This document shows, in pieces, positions 31,147-38,551 of a stretch of DNA of 57,847 bases (positions are counted from its first letter, which is position 1; each line of letters begins with the position of its first letter). Below the pieces are notes generated by a model. That model saw nothing but the letters and a program-made list of their open reading frames with translations. It ran no database searches and was not told the origin of the DNA. The position numbers and the translations under genes are program-made. Source of the DNA: CAMASH01 sp041746635 (GTDB lineage Bacteria; Verrucomicrobiota; Verrucomicrobiia; Chthoniobacterales; Terrimicrobiaceae); contig JBGTGQ010000038.1 in NCBI GenBank assembly GCA_041746635.1, forward strand, positions 1-57,847, read 5' to 3'.

Positions 31147-32025
31147 TCAGGCCACGACTCCCTGACCTTGCTGCCGCCGGCTGGTCACGGCCTCGTCGGC
31201 CTTGGCATCAAGCCAGCGGATCAGGCTGACACGCGGGGGCTGGCTTTTGAATTCGTAAGCCGGAATTTCGCCCTCGTGCGGGTAGAGTGTTTCGGGATCA
31301 ATGTAAGTGCCGAAGACGAGGTCGGGGAGGGGAAATCCGAAGAAGCCGGAGACGGATTCGTTGCAGCGGATATCGGCGTGATGGCGGAGATGGAAGGCGT
31401 AGGCTTTGCGCCAGAAACGTCCGCTGTGGGGACGGGTGACGAGGCGGTCCCAAGTGGCTTGCGGCAGGTGTTCCACGGCGTGGAGAAGTTCGTAGAGCGT
31501 AATGGACCAGGCGATGCCGAGCCAGCCGCCCAGAACGATTGGCAGAGCGGGCAGGAGCCATTGCCAGAGGGCGAGGAAGGGCGTGACGACGCCGGCGAAG
31601 GCGGCGAGGGAATACCAGGGAAAAAAGGACGCTTCGCGCTGGGGGTCTTTTTCGATGGGGTAAAGATTTTGCACCTCCACCAGATGCGGCAGGGCGGGCT
31701 GGCCGGCGGCGGATCGCTTGTAGCTCACGCGGGTGAGTGCATGGTGCAGGGTGTGCTGTTTGTAGAAGTAGGTGAGAAGAGGAAACGTGGGGATGTGAAA
31801 CACGTAGCGGTGGAAAAAAAATTCCCCGAATGCGCAAAGCAGGTGGGCGATGAAGAAGACCCCCGCGATGGCGAGCCAGCCAGCCTGCCACTGCGCCTGC
31901 CAGACTCCGGGCAGCAGCCAGGCGAGGGCGGCGCACAGCACCACGAGGGTGGCGGCAATGGTGAAAAGAAAGAGGAGGATGGATAAACGTTCCTCCTTGG
32001 GTGTGCGGGTTTTGGCTTGAGACAT
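31147..32025 (-). CDS. Fatty acid hydroxylase/sterol desaturase family membrane protein
   Basis: A 292-residue integral membrane di-iron oxygenase. The histidine clusters are HRYVFH (about 90), HTLHH (about 112) and HLRHHA (about 229), with hydrophobic helices between. Members hydroxylate or desaturate fatty acids, sterols or carotenoids; the substrate is not shown by sequence. The start is set at ATG 32025 (MSQAKTRTPKEERL); an extension to 32088 is possible. It is divergent from thrB across 191 bp, which otherwise show nothing clear. Confidence 0.8.
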   Translation of the reverse strand: MSQAKTRTPKEERLSILLFLFTIAATLVVLCAALAWLLPGVWQAQWQAGWLAIAGVFFIAHLLCAFGEFFFHRYVFHIPTFPLLTYFYKQHTLHHALTRVSYKRSAAGQPALPHLVEVQNLYPIEKDPQREASFFPWYSLAAFAGVVTPFLALWQWLLPALPIVLGGWLGIAWSITLYELLHAVEHLPQATWDRLVTRPHSGRFWRKAYAFHLRHHADIRCNESVSGFFGFPLPDLVFGTYIDPETLYPHEGEIPAYEFKSQPPRVSLIRWLDAKADEAVTSRRQQGQGVVA

Positions 32026-32216
32026 GGAAATGGGTTGGGCGAAGGCAAACCAACACCGGGAGGGAAGAATCTGCCGAGCGGTTACCATAATGGCTCTGGT
32101 TCATTCTGTCCAACGCGGACTCAGTCCGTCCTCTCTTGAATGATGCAAACCCTTTGTCCGGTGCAGCGGTGCATAAACCTTTTCCGCGCGGCGAAGTCCC
32201 TCTACATAGGGTGGTG

Positions 32217-33062
32217 ATGAGTGTCGCTCTAATAAAAATTCCCGCCAGCACATCCAATCTGGGGCCGGGATTTGACTGCCTGGGGATCGCGTTGAAAATT
32301 TATAACGTCGTGACGATCCAAAAGGGGGCGCCTCCGCGTGATGCCATGATGGCGCAGGCGGGGGAGGTGTTTTTTCGCAAGGCGCGCAAGAAGGCCTTCG
32401 GTTTTGCCTGCGGGATTGCCGGGGACGTGCCGGGTTCACGCGGACTGGGCAGCAGCGTGACGGTGCGGTTGGGAGTGATGCATGGGTTGAATGTGCTGAC
32501 GGGTTCGCCTCTGAGCCGGGAGGAGATTTTTGAATTGTGCGCGGAGTTGGAAGGTCATCCGGACAACGCGGCACCGGCCGCTTTCGGGGGCTTCACCATC
32601 GCGCGGCTGGGCGCGCCTTTGCAGCGTCATCGCGTGGCGGACACGGTGGGATTTGCCCTGCTGATTCCGGACTTCGAGATTTCCACCCCGGCCGCCCGCC
32701 GGGTGTTGCCGAAGACCGTTTCGCTCCAGGACGCCGTGCTTTCGGCGGGAAATGCCTGCGCGATTGCCGGGGCATTTGCCAGCCGCGACTATGCGAAACT
32801 GACCGGATGTTTTGCCGACCGGCTGCATCAGCCCTACCGCGAGAAGCTGATTCCGTGTCTCACCCGCGTGATCGAGGCGGGGCGAAAAGCCGGTGCGCTG
32901 GGCGGCTGGCTGAGCGGGTCGGGTTCGACCATCGCCTGCATGACGCTCGGTCCGGCAGACCGCGTGGCGAAGGCCATGCTGGCGGCGTCCGGACTCAGCG
33001 GGGCCCGGGTGCTGACGACCAAGGCGGACAACACCGGGGTTCGGGTTTCCCTGCGTTCCTGA
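32217..33062 (+). CDS. thrB: Homoserine kinase (GHMP family)
   Basis: A 281-residue GHMP kinase that phosphorylates homoserine on the way to threonine. N-terminal KIPASTSNLGPGFDCLGIAL, the ATP loop VPGSRGLGSSVTVRLG, then FGGFTIARL and the C-terminal GWLSGSGSTIACM. Length is slightly below the usual 300. ATG 32217 is chosen because homology starts directly; the longer frame from 32136 is unrelated. It is 4 bp before lpxK. Other GHMP kinases are possible, but NLGPGFDCLGIAL is the ThrB signature. Confidence 0.88.
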   Translation: MSVALIKIPASTSNLGPGFDCLGIALKIYNVVTIQKGAPPRDAMMAQAGEVFFRKARKKAFGFACGIAGDVPGSRGLGSSVTVRLGVMHGLNVLTGSPLSREEIFELCAELEGHPDNAAPAAFGGFTIARLGAPLQRHRVADTVGFALLIPDFEISTPAARRVLPKTVSLQDAVLSAGNACAIAGAFASRDYAKLTGCFADRLHQPYREKLIPCLTRVIEAGRKAGALGGWLSGSGSTIACMTLGPADRVAKAMLAASGLSGARVLTTKADNTGVRVSLRS

Positions 33063-33065
33063 CCT

Positions 33066-34256
33066 ATGCGGCGTTGGTTGGAAGGTCTGGAGACATTTGC
33101 CATCGACGTCATTCTCGGGCGCCGCTACGGCCACCGGGCGGATGTCCTGCGGTGGATTCTTCTGGGACTTTCGCAGATTTATCTCGCGCTGGTGCGTGGG
33201 CGGCTCGCGCTATACGAGAGTCGTTTTTTCCGTCCGCGCACCCTGGGCTGCCTGGTCATTAGTGTGGGCAACCTTACCGTCGGCGGAACAGGAAAAACTC
33301 CGGTTGTGGAAATGCTGGCCCGCGCGCTGACCGAAGGCGGCCGCAAAGTCGCGATTCTAAGCCGGGGCTACAAGAGCGTGCCGCGTCCGTTTTTTCTGCG
33401 TCTGTGGGACAAGATTTTCAAACACAAGGCGGTCTTTGTGCCGCGCGTGGTCTCGGACGGGCACGCGTTGTTGCTGGATTCCCGCACGGCGGGGGACGAA
33501 CCCTTTATGCTGGCCAACAACCTGCGCGGCGTGGTGGTGTTGGTGGACCGCGACCGGGTGAGATGCGGCCAATATGCCATTGAGCATTTCGGGGTGGACA
33601 CGTTGTTGCTGGATGATGGGTTTCAATACATTCGCATGAAACACGGCATCGAAGTGGCGCTGATCGACCGCCAGGCGCCCTTCGGCAACGAATACTTGCT
33701 GCCGCGCGGAACTTTGCGCGAACCGCCCGGCAACCTGCGCCGCGCCACCCACATTTTCATCACGAAATGCACCGGCGCGGACAACACGGATTTGATCACG
33801 CGCATCCGCAAATACAACCGCACAGGGGATATCGTGGAGTGTTCGCACCGTCCGCAGCATTTGCGCAATTTTGTGACGGGCGAAACCAAGCCGCTGGAGT
33901 TTCTGAAGAATCTGGAGATCGGTTCGATTTGCGGCATTGCCATGCCGGAGAGTTTTGAGAATGCGCTCACCGGGCTTGGCGCGAAAATCGAGATTTCGAA
34001 GATCTACACCGATCACCATCGCTACAGCGCGCGGGAGATCGAGAACTTTATCCGCCGCTGTGAACGCAAGGGCGTGAGCGCAATCTTAACCACGGAAAAA
34101 GACGCCGTGCGCATTCCCCGCATCATGGAACCCGAGGTGCCCATTTATTACCTACGGGTCGAAATCGAAATCCTGGCCGGCCAGGAAAGCTGGCAGCGGT
34201 TTGTGGAGCGCCTGACGACGAGGCACCCGGTGGTCGCTCCGCAGCGGTTTTATTGA
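33066..34256 (+). CDS. lpxK: Tetraacyldisaccharide 4'-kinase
   Basis: A 396-residue membrane-associated kinase that adds the 4'-phosphate to lipid A precursor. The P-loop VGNLTVGGTGKTPVVEML is near residue 62, followed by AILSRGYKS, VLVDRDRVRCG, and TLLLDDGFQYIRMKHGIEVA (Walker B region), then LLPRGTLREPP and the C-terminal TEKDAVRIP. It is longer than E. coli LpxK (328) through an extended N-terminus (about 30) and a loop. It opens the envelope cluster with PAP2 and glycosyltransferase genes downstream. Confidence 0.93.
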   Translation: MRRWLEGLETFAIDVILGRRYGHRADVLRWILLGLSQIYLALVRGRLALYESRFFRPRTLGCLVISVGNLTVGGTGKTPVVEMLARALTEGGRKVAILSRGYKSVPRPFFLRLWDKIFKHKAVFVPRVVSDGHALLLDSRTAGDEPFMLANNLRGVVVLVDRDRVRCGQYAIEHFGVDTLLLDDGFQYIRMKHGIEVALIDRQAPFGNEYLLPRGTLREPPGNLRRATHIFITKCTGADNTDLITRIRKYNRTGDIVECSHRPQHLRNFVTGETKPLEFLKNLEIGSICGIAMPESFENALTGLGAKIEISKIYTDHHRYSAREIENFIRRCERKGVSAILTTEKDAVRIPRIMEPEVPIYYLRVEIEILAGQESWQRFVERLTTRHPVVAPQRFY

Positions 34257-34945
34257 GCCTTGCCCAGCACCTCGAGGTTGGTGCGGCCGGTGGTTTTTTT
34301 CGTTTCGGGGTTAAAGGTTTCGATGCGCATCTGTTTGAGCATCCATTGACCTTCGAGTTTTTGGGCAGAAACGACTTCAAAACGCCGGATGAGACGGCCT
34401 TTCATGTCGTAACCTTCCACCCGCAGGAGGGCGCCATTTTTTTTGTCGATCCAGAGACGGGCGACGCCATACTGGGACGCGCCGCCGCGCGGGGCCTGGA
34501 CCTCGATTTTCCAAGAGGGCAGGGTGCGGATGGTTTCTTCGCCAATGACGGCGGGGTTTTTCCAGTAGAGAAATTTGAGCGAGAGATCCTCGTAAGTCAG
34601 GCCGGAGCCGCGAACGGGCTCGTCGTAGCGCGCGGGACGGACGGGGGCGGTTTTGCCGCCGAGGCGTTCGGTGAGAACGGAGGCGTCGTCCTGGAGTTCG
34701 AGGATGAGTTCCTGATCGGGTTTTTCAAAAACGTAGCGCACCTTGCCGTCCACGATGATCTGAAAGGGGATGGCGCTGGAGCCGGAACGTAATTGGGCAT
34801 CAAGGGTGATTTTCTGGCCGAGGGGATTGACCCGGGCGGCTTCGAGAATGGCGGCGGCATCGGGTTCAGCCCGGGCCAGCAGCGGAAAAAGGATGAGGAT
34901 GATCAGCGCATGTGGCTTGCGAAAACGCGCGGAACGGAAAATCAT
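34250..34945 (-). CDS. LolA-like/outer-membrane lipoprotein-sorting family protein
   Basis: A 231-residue secreted protein with signal peptide (KPHALIILILFPLLARAEPD). The mature domain is a beta sheet with a late FEVVSAQKLEGQWMLKQMRIET and ARLWIDKKNGALLRVEGYD, the pattern of LolA-type outer-membrane lipoprotein-sorting proteins that carry a hydrophobic ligand in a half-barrel. The role is by fold resemblance; it need not handle lipoproteins. It ends inside the last codons of lpxK (7-bp overlap, convergent) and is divergent from PAP2. Its start ATG at 34945 leaves 24 bp. Confidence 0.7.
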   Translation of the reverse strand: MIFRSARFRKPHALIILILFPLLARAEPDAAAILEAARVNPLGQKITLDAQLRSGSSAIPFQIIVDGKVRYVFEKPDQELILELQDDASVLTERLGGKTAPVRPARYDEPVRGSGLTYEDLSLKFLYWKNPAVIGEETIRTLPSWKIEVQAPRGGASQYGVARLWIDKKNGALLRVEGYDMKGRLIRRFEVVSAQKLEGQWMLKQMRIETFNPETKKTTGRTNLEVLGKAQ

Positions 34946-34969
34946 GCGCCACGGTATCCACCGTATCGC

Positions 34970-35617
34970 ATGGATCAACACCTTCTTTTTCTCATCAACC
35001 ACACGTGGACCCATCCCGCGTTGGACCGGGCGATGGCGGTGGTCACGAACTTTGATTTTTGGTGGCCGTTTCTTTTGCTGGGCGTGGTGGTGGCGGCGAT
35101 TTTCGGGGGATTTCGCTGGCGGGCCTTTCTGCTGGCGGCGGGGATTGCGGTGGGCATCACGGACGGGTTGGTGGTCGATACGATGAAGAAAGCGGTGGGC
35201 CGGCCACGTCCGAATGACGCGCTGGAGGGGGTGAGGGTGGTGGATCTGGCCAAGGCCAAGCCGCGGTTTCTGGCCCTGGCAGAACCCCTGCGGGTGGAAT
35301 ATTCCCAGGCCCGCATCCAGGGTTCTGGTGGCAACTCGTTTCCCTCCGGCCACGCGGCGAACAACTTTGCCGTGGCGGCGGTGGCGGCGGTGTTTTTCCG
35401 CCGGTGGGGCTGGCTGGTATTTTTGTCGGCGCTGTTGGTTTCCTACAGCCGCGTTTATGTCGGTTCGCACTGGCCGTTTGATGTTTTGGTTTCAGGCTTC
35501 ATCGGCGGAGGGCTTGGCGCGTTAACGGCGGTGGGGCTGGAAGCCCTGTGGCGGCGGTGGGCAGAAAAATGCGTGCCATGGTTGCACGAAAAACATCCGA
35601 GTCTTTTGACGGCATGA
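34970..35617 (+). CDS. PAP2-family membrane phosphatase
   Basis: A 215-residue membrane phosphatase with the tripartite PAP2 active site: KKAVGRPRP (about residues 68-76), FPSGHAANN (about 124-132), and SRVYVGSHWPFDVLVSG (about 160-176). Several hydrophobic helices surround these. Family members dephosphorylate undecaprenyl pyrophosphate or lipid A phosphate. Overlap by ATGA with the GT39-like gene and closeness to lpxK suggest lipid A or glycolipid modification. Start ATG 34970 is the first in-frame one giving the membrane helix layout. Confidence 0.85.
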   Translation: MDQHLLFLINHTWTHPALDRAMAVVTNFDFWWPFLLLGVVVAAIFGGFRWRAFLLAAGIAVGITDGLVVDTMKKAVGRPRPNDALEGVRVVDLAKAKPRFLALAEPLRVEYSQARIQGSGGNSFPSGHAANNFAVAAVAAVFFRRWGWLVFLSALLVSYSRVYVGSHWPFDVLVSGFIGGGLGALTAVGLEALWRRWAEKCVPWLHEKHPSLLTA

Positions 35618-37086
35618 GTGCGGGAAAAATCCTGATCCTCGCGACGGTTTTGCTCACGGCGGCGCGTTTGATGCTGGTGAGTCTGGAGGAGGTTTCGCCG
35701 ACGGAGGCTTATTATGATCTTTGCGCGAAGATGCCGGCAGCCGCTTATTTCGATGGACCGGCGGGAACGGCGCTTCTGATGGGAGCGCTGGGAAATTTTT
35801 CGCGTCTTTCGGGGCCGCTCTGGGCGCTGGCCGCGACGTGCGCCTGCTTTCTGCTCATCCGTCGCGTGGGCGAGGAAAGACGGGCGGCCTGGGCCGCGCT
35901 GGCCTTGAATGCGCTGCCGATTTTTAACATGGAGGCTTTGCGCGCCGGGCCGTCGCTACCCGCGTTGACCTTTGCCCTGCTGGCGCTGGTGTTTTCCTGG
36001 CGGGCCTTCGAGGAGGAAAACGGTCAACTGCTTTGGTGGCTGGCGGCGGGTCTCGCGCTGGGTCTGGCGTCGGGCTTCGTCTATGCCGCCTGGGTGCTGG
36101 CTCCGGCCATTGTGCTCTTCACGCTGTGCAGCCCCAAACACCGCGAGGGCGAGGATGTTTTTGGGCTGCTGGTTTTTCTGACCGTGCCCGCGTTGATGCT
36201 CGCGCCTGCGTTGGCCTGGAATGCCTCGCAGGATTGGATACCGCTGGCCGGGGGCACATGGCAAACGCTGTGGTCTCTGGAGTTTTTCGGATGTTTCCTG
36301 GCGGTCGCGCAACTCCTGGCAGCATTTTCTCCGCTGGTTTTCGCGGCGTTGTTGGTCGCGGCGGTGACGGCGCTTCGCGGATCGCGCGTTCATGTGCGCG
36401 TGCGCTTTGTGCTTCTCTGCACTCTGCCGGGCGTGGTGGTTTGCCTGTACTTCGCGCTACGCGGCGAATACGCCGGATTTCTTCTCCTGCTGGCGGCACC
36501 GTTGTTGCTCGATAAGATCCTGAACCTGTTTTCCTCGCAGCCCCGGGGCCGTCTTGCAGTCGCGGTGGTGTTCGTTCCGGCGATTCTTTTTTCCGCTTTT
36601 GGCATGGCCGGGACGTTCCGCGAGGGCGAAGGCTGGAAACAGGCCGCCAGCGAAGCGCGGAATTTCTTTTTGGAAAAATCGGCGGACGGACAGGACGGTC
36701 TTTTTCTTATCGCCGGGGATGTCCCGCTGGCCTCGGTGCTAAGTTATTATTTGCGGGACGATCTGATTCCGCCGGCGGGTCATCCGACCGTTTACGTGGG
36801 TGAGTCGCAGGATATCTCGAATCAGTTTGGCTTGTGGCCGGGCTATGCGGATTTCGTCGAGACGGTGCAGCCCACGGATGAATTTTTTACCGAGCAAAAG
36901 GGAGAGAATCCCTTCATGGGCCGGAGCGCCCTTTATATCAGCCGGGAATCGGCCAATGATGTGCCCCAGACGATCAAGGCGGCGTTCGAGTCCGTGACCT
37001 TCCTCCAGCGCCTGCCGCCGGTGGGTGGTGATTCGGAACCGCTTTACATCTACCTTTGCGTCAATTACCAGACCCTGCCTCTGTGA
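35614..37086 (+). CDS. GT39/PMT-like membrane glycosyltransferase
   Basis: A 490-residue polytopic membrane protein resembling the PMT/ArnT group: after the first helix, SPTEAYYDLCAKMPAAAYFD and GPAGTALLMGALGNFSRLSG correspond to the catalytic loop (usually D/E-E-A-Y-Y), though the leading Asp is Thr here. About ten hydrophobic helices follow, then a soluble C-terminal domain (after about residue 350) with FLIAGDVPLASVLSYYL. Such enzymes move sugars from polyprenyl phosphate in the periplasm. It overlaps the PAP2 gene (ATGA) and the GT2 gene (GTGA), forming a unit. Confidence 0.78.
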   Translation: MSAGKILILATVLLTAARLMLVSLEEVSPTEAYYDLCAKMPAAAYFDGPAGTALLMGALGNFSRLSGPLWALAATCACFLLIRRVGEERRAAWAALALNALPIFNMEALRAGPSLPALTFALLALVFSWRAFEEENGQLLWWLAAGLALGLASGFVYAAWVLAPAIVLFTLCSPKHREGEDVFGLLVFLTVPALMLAPALAWNASQDWIPLAGGTWQTLWSLEFFGCFLAVAQLLAAFSPLVFAALLVAAVTALRGSRVHVRVRFVLLCTLPGVVVCLYFALRGEYAGFLLLLAAPLLLDKILNLFSSQPRGRLAVAVVFVPAILFSAFGMAGTFREGEGWKQAASEARNFFLEKSADGQDGLFLIAGDVPLASVLSYYLRDDLIPPAGHPTVYVGESQDISNQFGLWPGYADFVETVQPTDEFFTEQKGENPFMGRSALYISRESANDVPQTIKAAFESVTFLQRLPPVGGDSEPLYIYLCVNYQTLPL

Positions 37087-37811
37087 GCGTGCCGGATTTT
37101 TCAGTTGTTATTCCCCTCTATAACGAAGCGGGAAACATGGCCAACCTGCAGCGGGAAATCACCGCCGCGCTGGCCGGACGCCATTACGAATTAATCCTGG
37201 TGGACGATGGTTCGACAGACGACACGGTGAACTGCATCGCGCCATCCCCCGAAGTTCGGCTTGTGCTTTTCCAAAAAAACGCGGGCCAAAGCGCGGCCAT
37301 GCTCGCAGGTATGCGGGCGGCCCGGGGCAGCGTGGTCGTGCTGCTGGACGGCGATTTGCAAAATGACCCCCGCGACATTCCCAAGCTGTTGGCCGGGATC
37401 GAGGACGGCGCGGATCTTGTCTGCGGCTACCGCGTCCATCGCCAGGACACCGTGGTGAAAAAAATCACCAGCCGGGTTGCAAATTTCGTGCGCAGCCGTT
37501 TCGTGGGCGACGGGGTGCGCGACACGGGTTGCACATTGAAAGCAATGCGGCGCGAATGTGTCAGCGCCTTGGTGCCATTCAAGGGCATGCACCGCTTTAT
37601 TCCTGCGTTGGTGAAAAGCGCGGGATTCCGCATCGTGGAGATCCCGGTGAATCATCGCTCTCGCCAGTTTGGCATCAGCAAATACGGACTCGGCAACCGG
37701 GCCATGCGCGCCACCGAGGACATGTTCGGCGTGCGCTGGCTGCAATCGCGCCGCCTCGATTACGTTCTGCGCGAGGACGCTCAGCCCGTCGCGCCGCGGT
37801 CCCAGAAGTAA
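37083..37811 (+). CDS. GT2 glycosyltransferase (polyprenyl-phosphate sugar synthase-like)
   Basis: A 242-residue GT2 enzyme like dolichol-phosphate mannosyltransferase or ArnC without membrane helices: FSVVIPLYNEAGNMANLQRE, LILVDDGSTDDTV, NAGQSAAMLAGMRAARG and VVLLDGDLQNDPRDIPKLL with the DGD metal motif, then FGISKYGLGNR near the end. It would make a polyprenyl-phosphate sugar donor for the upstream GT39-like enzyme. The start is the GTG at 37083 within the overlap; the in-frame ATG at 37056 lies in the previous gene. Its 3' end overlaps the remnant of a transporter gene on the other strand. Confidence 0.85.
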   Translation: MSVPDFSVVIPLYNEAGNMANLQREITAALAGRHYELILVDDGSTDDTVNCIAPSPEVRLVLFQKNAGQSAAMLAGMRAARGSVVVLLDGDLQNDPRDIPKLLAGIEDGADLVCGYRVHRQDTVVKKITSRVANFVRSRFVGDGVRDTGCTLKAMRRECVSALVPFKGMHRFIPALVKSAGFRIVEIPVNHRSRQFGISKYGLGNRAMRATEDMFGVRWLQSRRLDYVLREDAQPVAPRSQK

Positions 37812-37948
37812 CGCTTCAAGAGCACCTTGAGCGTGGCGGTGAGAGGCACGGCCAGCAGGGCTCCGAGCAGGCCGCCGAGGATGACGCTCCAGACCAGCAC
37901 GGAAATAATGACCGTGAGCGGATGCAGTCCGACGGATTCACCCACGAT
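37781..37948 (-). pseudogene. AI-2E/PerM-family transporter, C-terminal remnant
   Basis: On the minus strand, 55 codons encode ESVGLHPLTVIISVLVWSVI, then LGGLLGALLAVPLTATLKVL and a final KRYFWDRGATG: the last helix and tail of an AI-2E-family exporter, which normally has about 350 residues. The frame is closed upstream by a TAA formed by the start of an inverted repeat (37948), so the first 85 percent is missing. The fragment overlaps the GT2 gene end by 31 bp. Confidence 0.8.
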
Positions 37949-38024
37949 TTAAAATCGCGGATAATTGCTTAAATTCACCTGAATGCCTCAATATCCGTTT
38001 CATCCGCGGGATCCGCGGTTAAAA
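37948..38024. repeat. CGCGGAT-type inverted repeat
   Basis: Left arm TTTAAAATCGCGGAT (37948-37962) pairs with right arm ATCCGCGGTTAAAA (38011-38024) around about 48 bases. A second GCGGAT-like unit (CATCCGCGGG) lies by the right arm. The element begins exactly at the transporter breakpoint and ends 14 bp before lemA. It resembles the CACGGAT repeat at 40527. Confidence 0.55.
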
Positions 38025-38038
38025 CTTTTTCTTCTCGG

Positions 38039-38551
38039 ATGAATTTTTTCCTTCTGACCATTGTGCTGGCGTCTGGCGTCTGGCTGGCTTGGGCTTACAA
38101 CTCGGGCGTGAAGTTGCGCAATCAGCAGCGCGAGGCGTGGAGTGCGGTGGAGGTGCAGTTGAAAAAACGGCACGATCTCGTGCCCGCGCTGGTCGAGTGC
38201 GTGAAGGGATATCGCGCGCAGGAGGAAAAAGTTTTCCGCGAGGTGGTGGAGGCGCGGACGGGAAATGAATCGGGAATCGTGCGCGGCATGCGCGGCTTGC
38301 TGGCCTTGGCGGAGGCATATCCGGAACTCAAAGCCAGCGAAAATTTCCGTCAGCTCACGAGCCAGCTCGTTTTGATCGAGGACGATCTGCAATATGCGCG
38401 GCGTTATTTCAATGGTTCGGTGCGGGATTTTCGCAATTTCGCGGAATCTTTTCCCACGGTGCTGGTCGCCCGCGCGTTTCATTTTGTCCCGGCGGAATTT
38501 TTTGAAGTGGAAAATGTGATCGAGCGCGCGGTGCCGGAGGTGAAGACATGA
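38039..38551 (+). CDS. LemA-family protein
   Basis: A 170-residue LemA protein: one N-terminal membrane helix (FFLLTIVLASGVWLAWAY) followed by the antiparallel helical bundle with VKLRNQQREAWSAVEVQLKK, RHDLVPALVECVKGY, ASENFRQLTSQLVLIEDDLQ and YFNGSVRDFRNFAESFP. The bundle faces the cytoplasm or periplasm depending on topology; function of the family is unclear. The last bases overlap the DUF2207 gene (ATGA at 38548-38551). LemA and DUF2207 are frequent neighbours. Confidence 0.9.
   Translation: MNFFLLTIVLASGVWLAWAYNSGVKLRNQQREAWSAVEVQLKKRHDLVPALVECVKGYRAQEEKVFREVVEARTGNESGIVRGMRGLLALAEAYPELKASENFRQLTSQLVLIEDDLQYARRYFNGSVRDFRNFAESFPTVLVARAFHFVPAEFFEVENVIERAVPEVKT

Noticed and set aside
34250..35470. 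A 406-codon minus-strand frame
   Set aside because: Only the part from 34945 downward has a signal peptide and LolA-like plan; the rest is the complement of the PAP2 gene.
37948..38024. Possible Rho-independent terminator
   Set aside because: The arms are 48 bases apart and no T-run follows on either strand close to a hairpin; it fits a dispersed repeat better.
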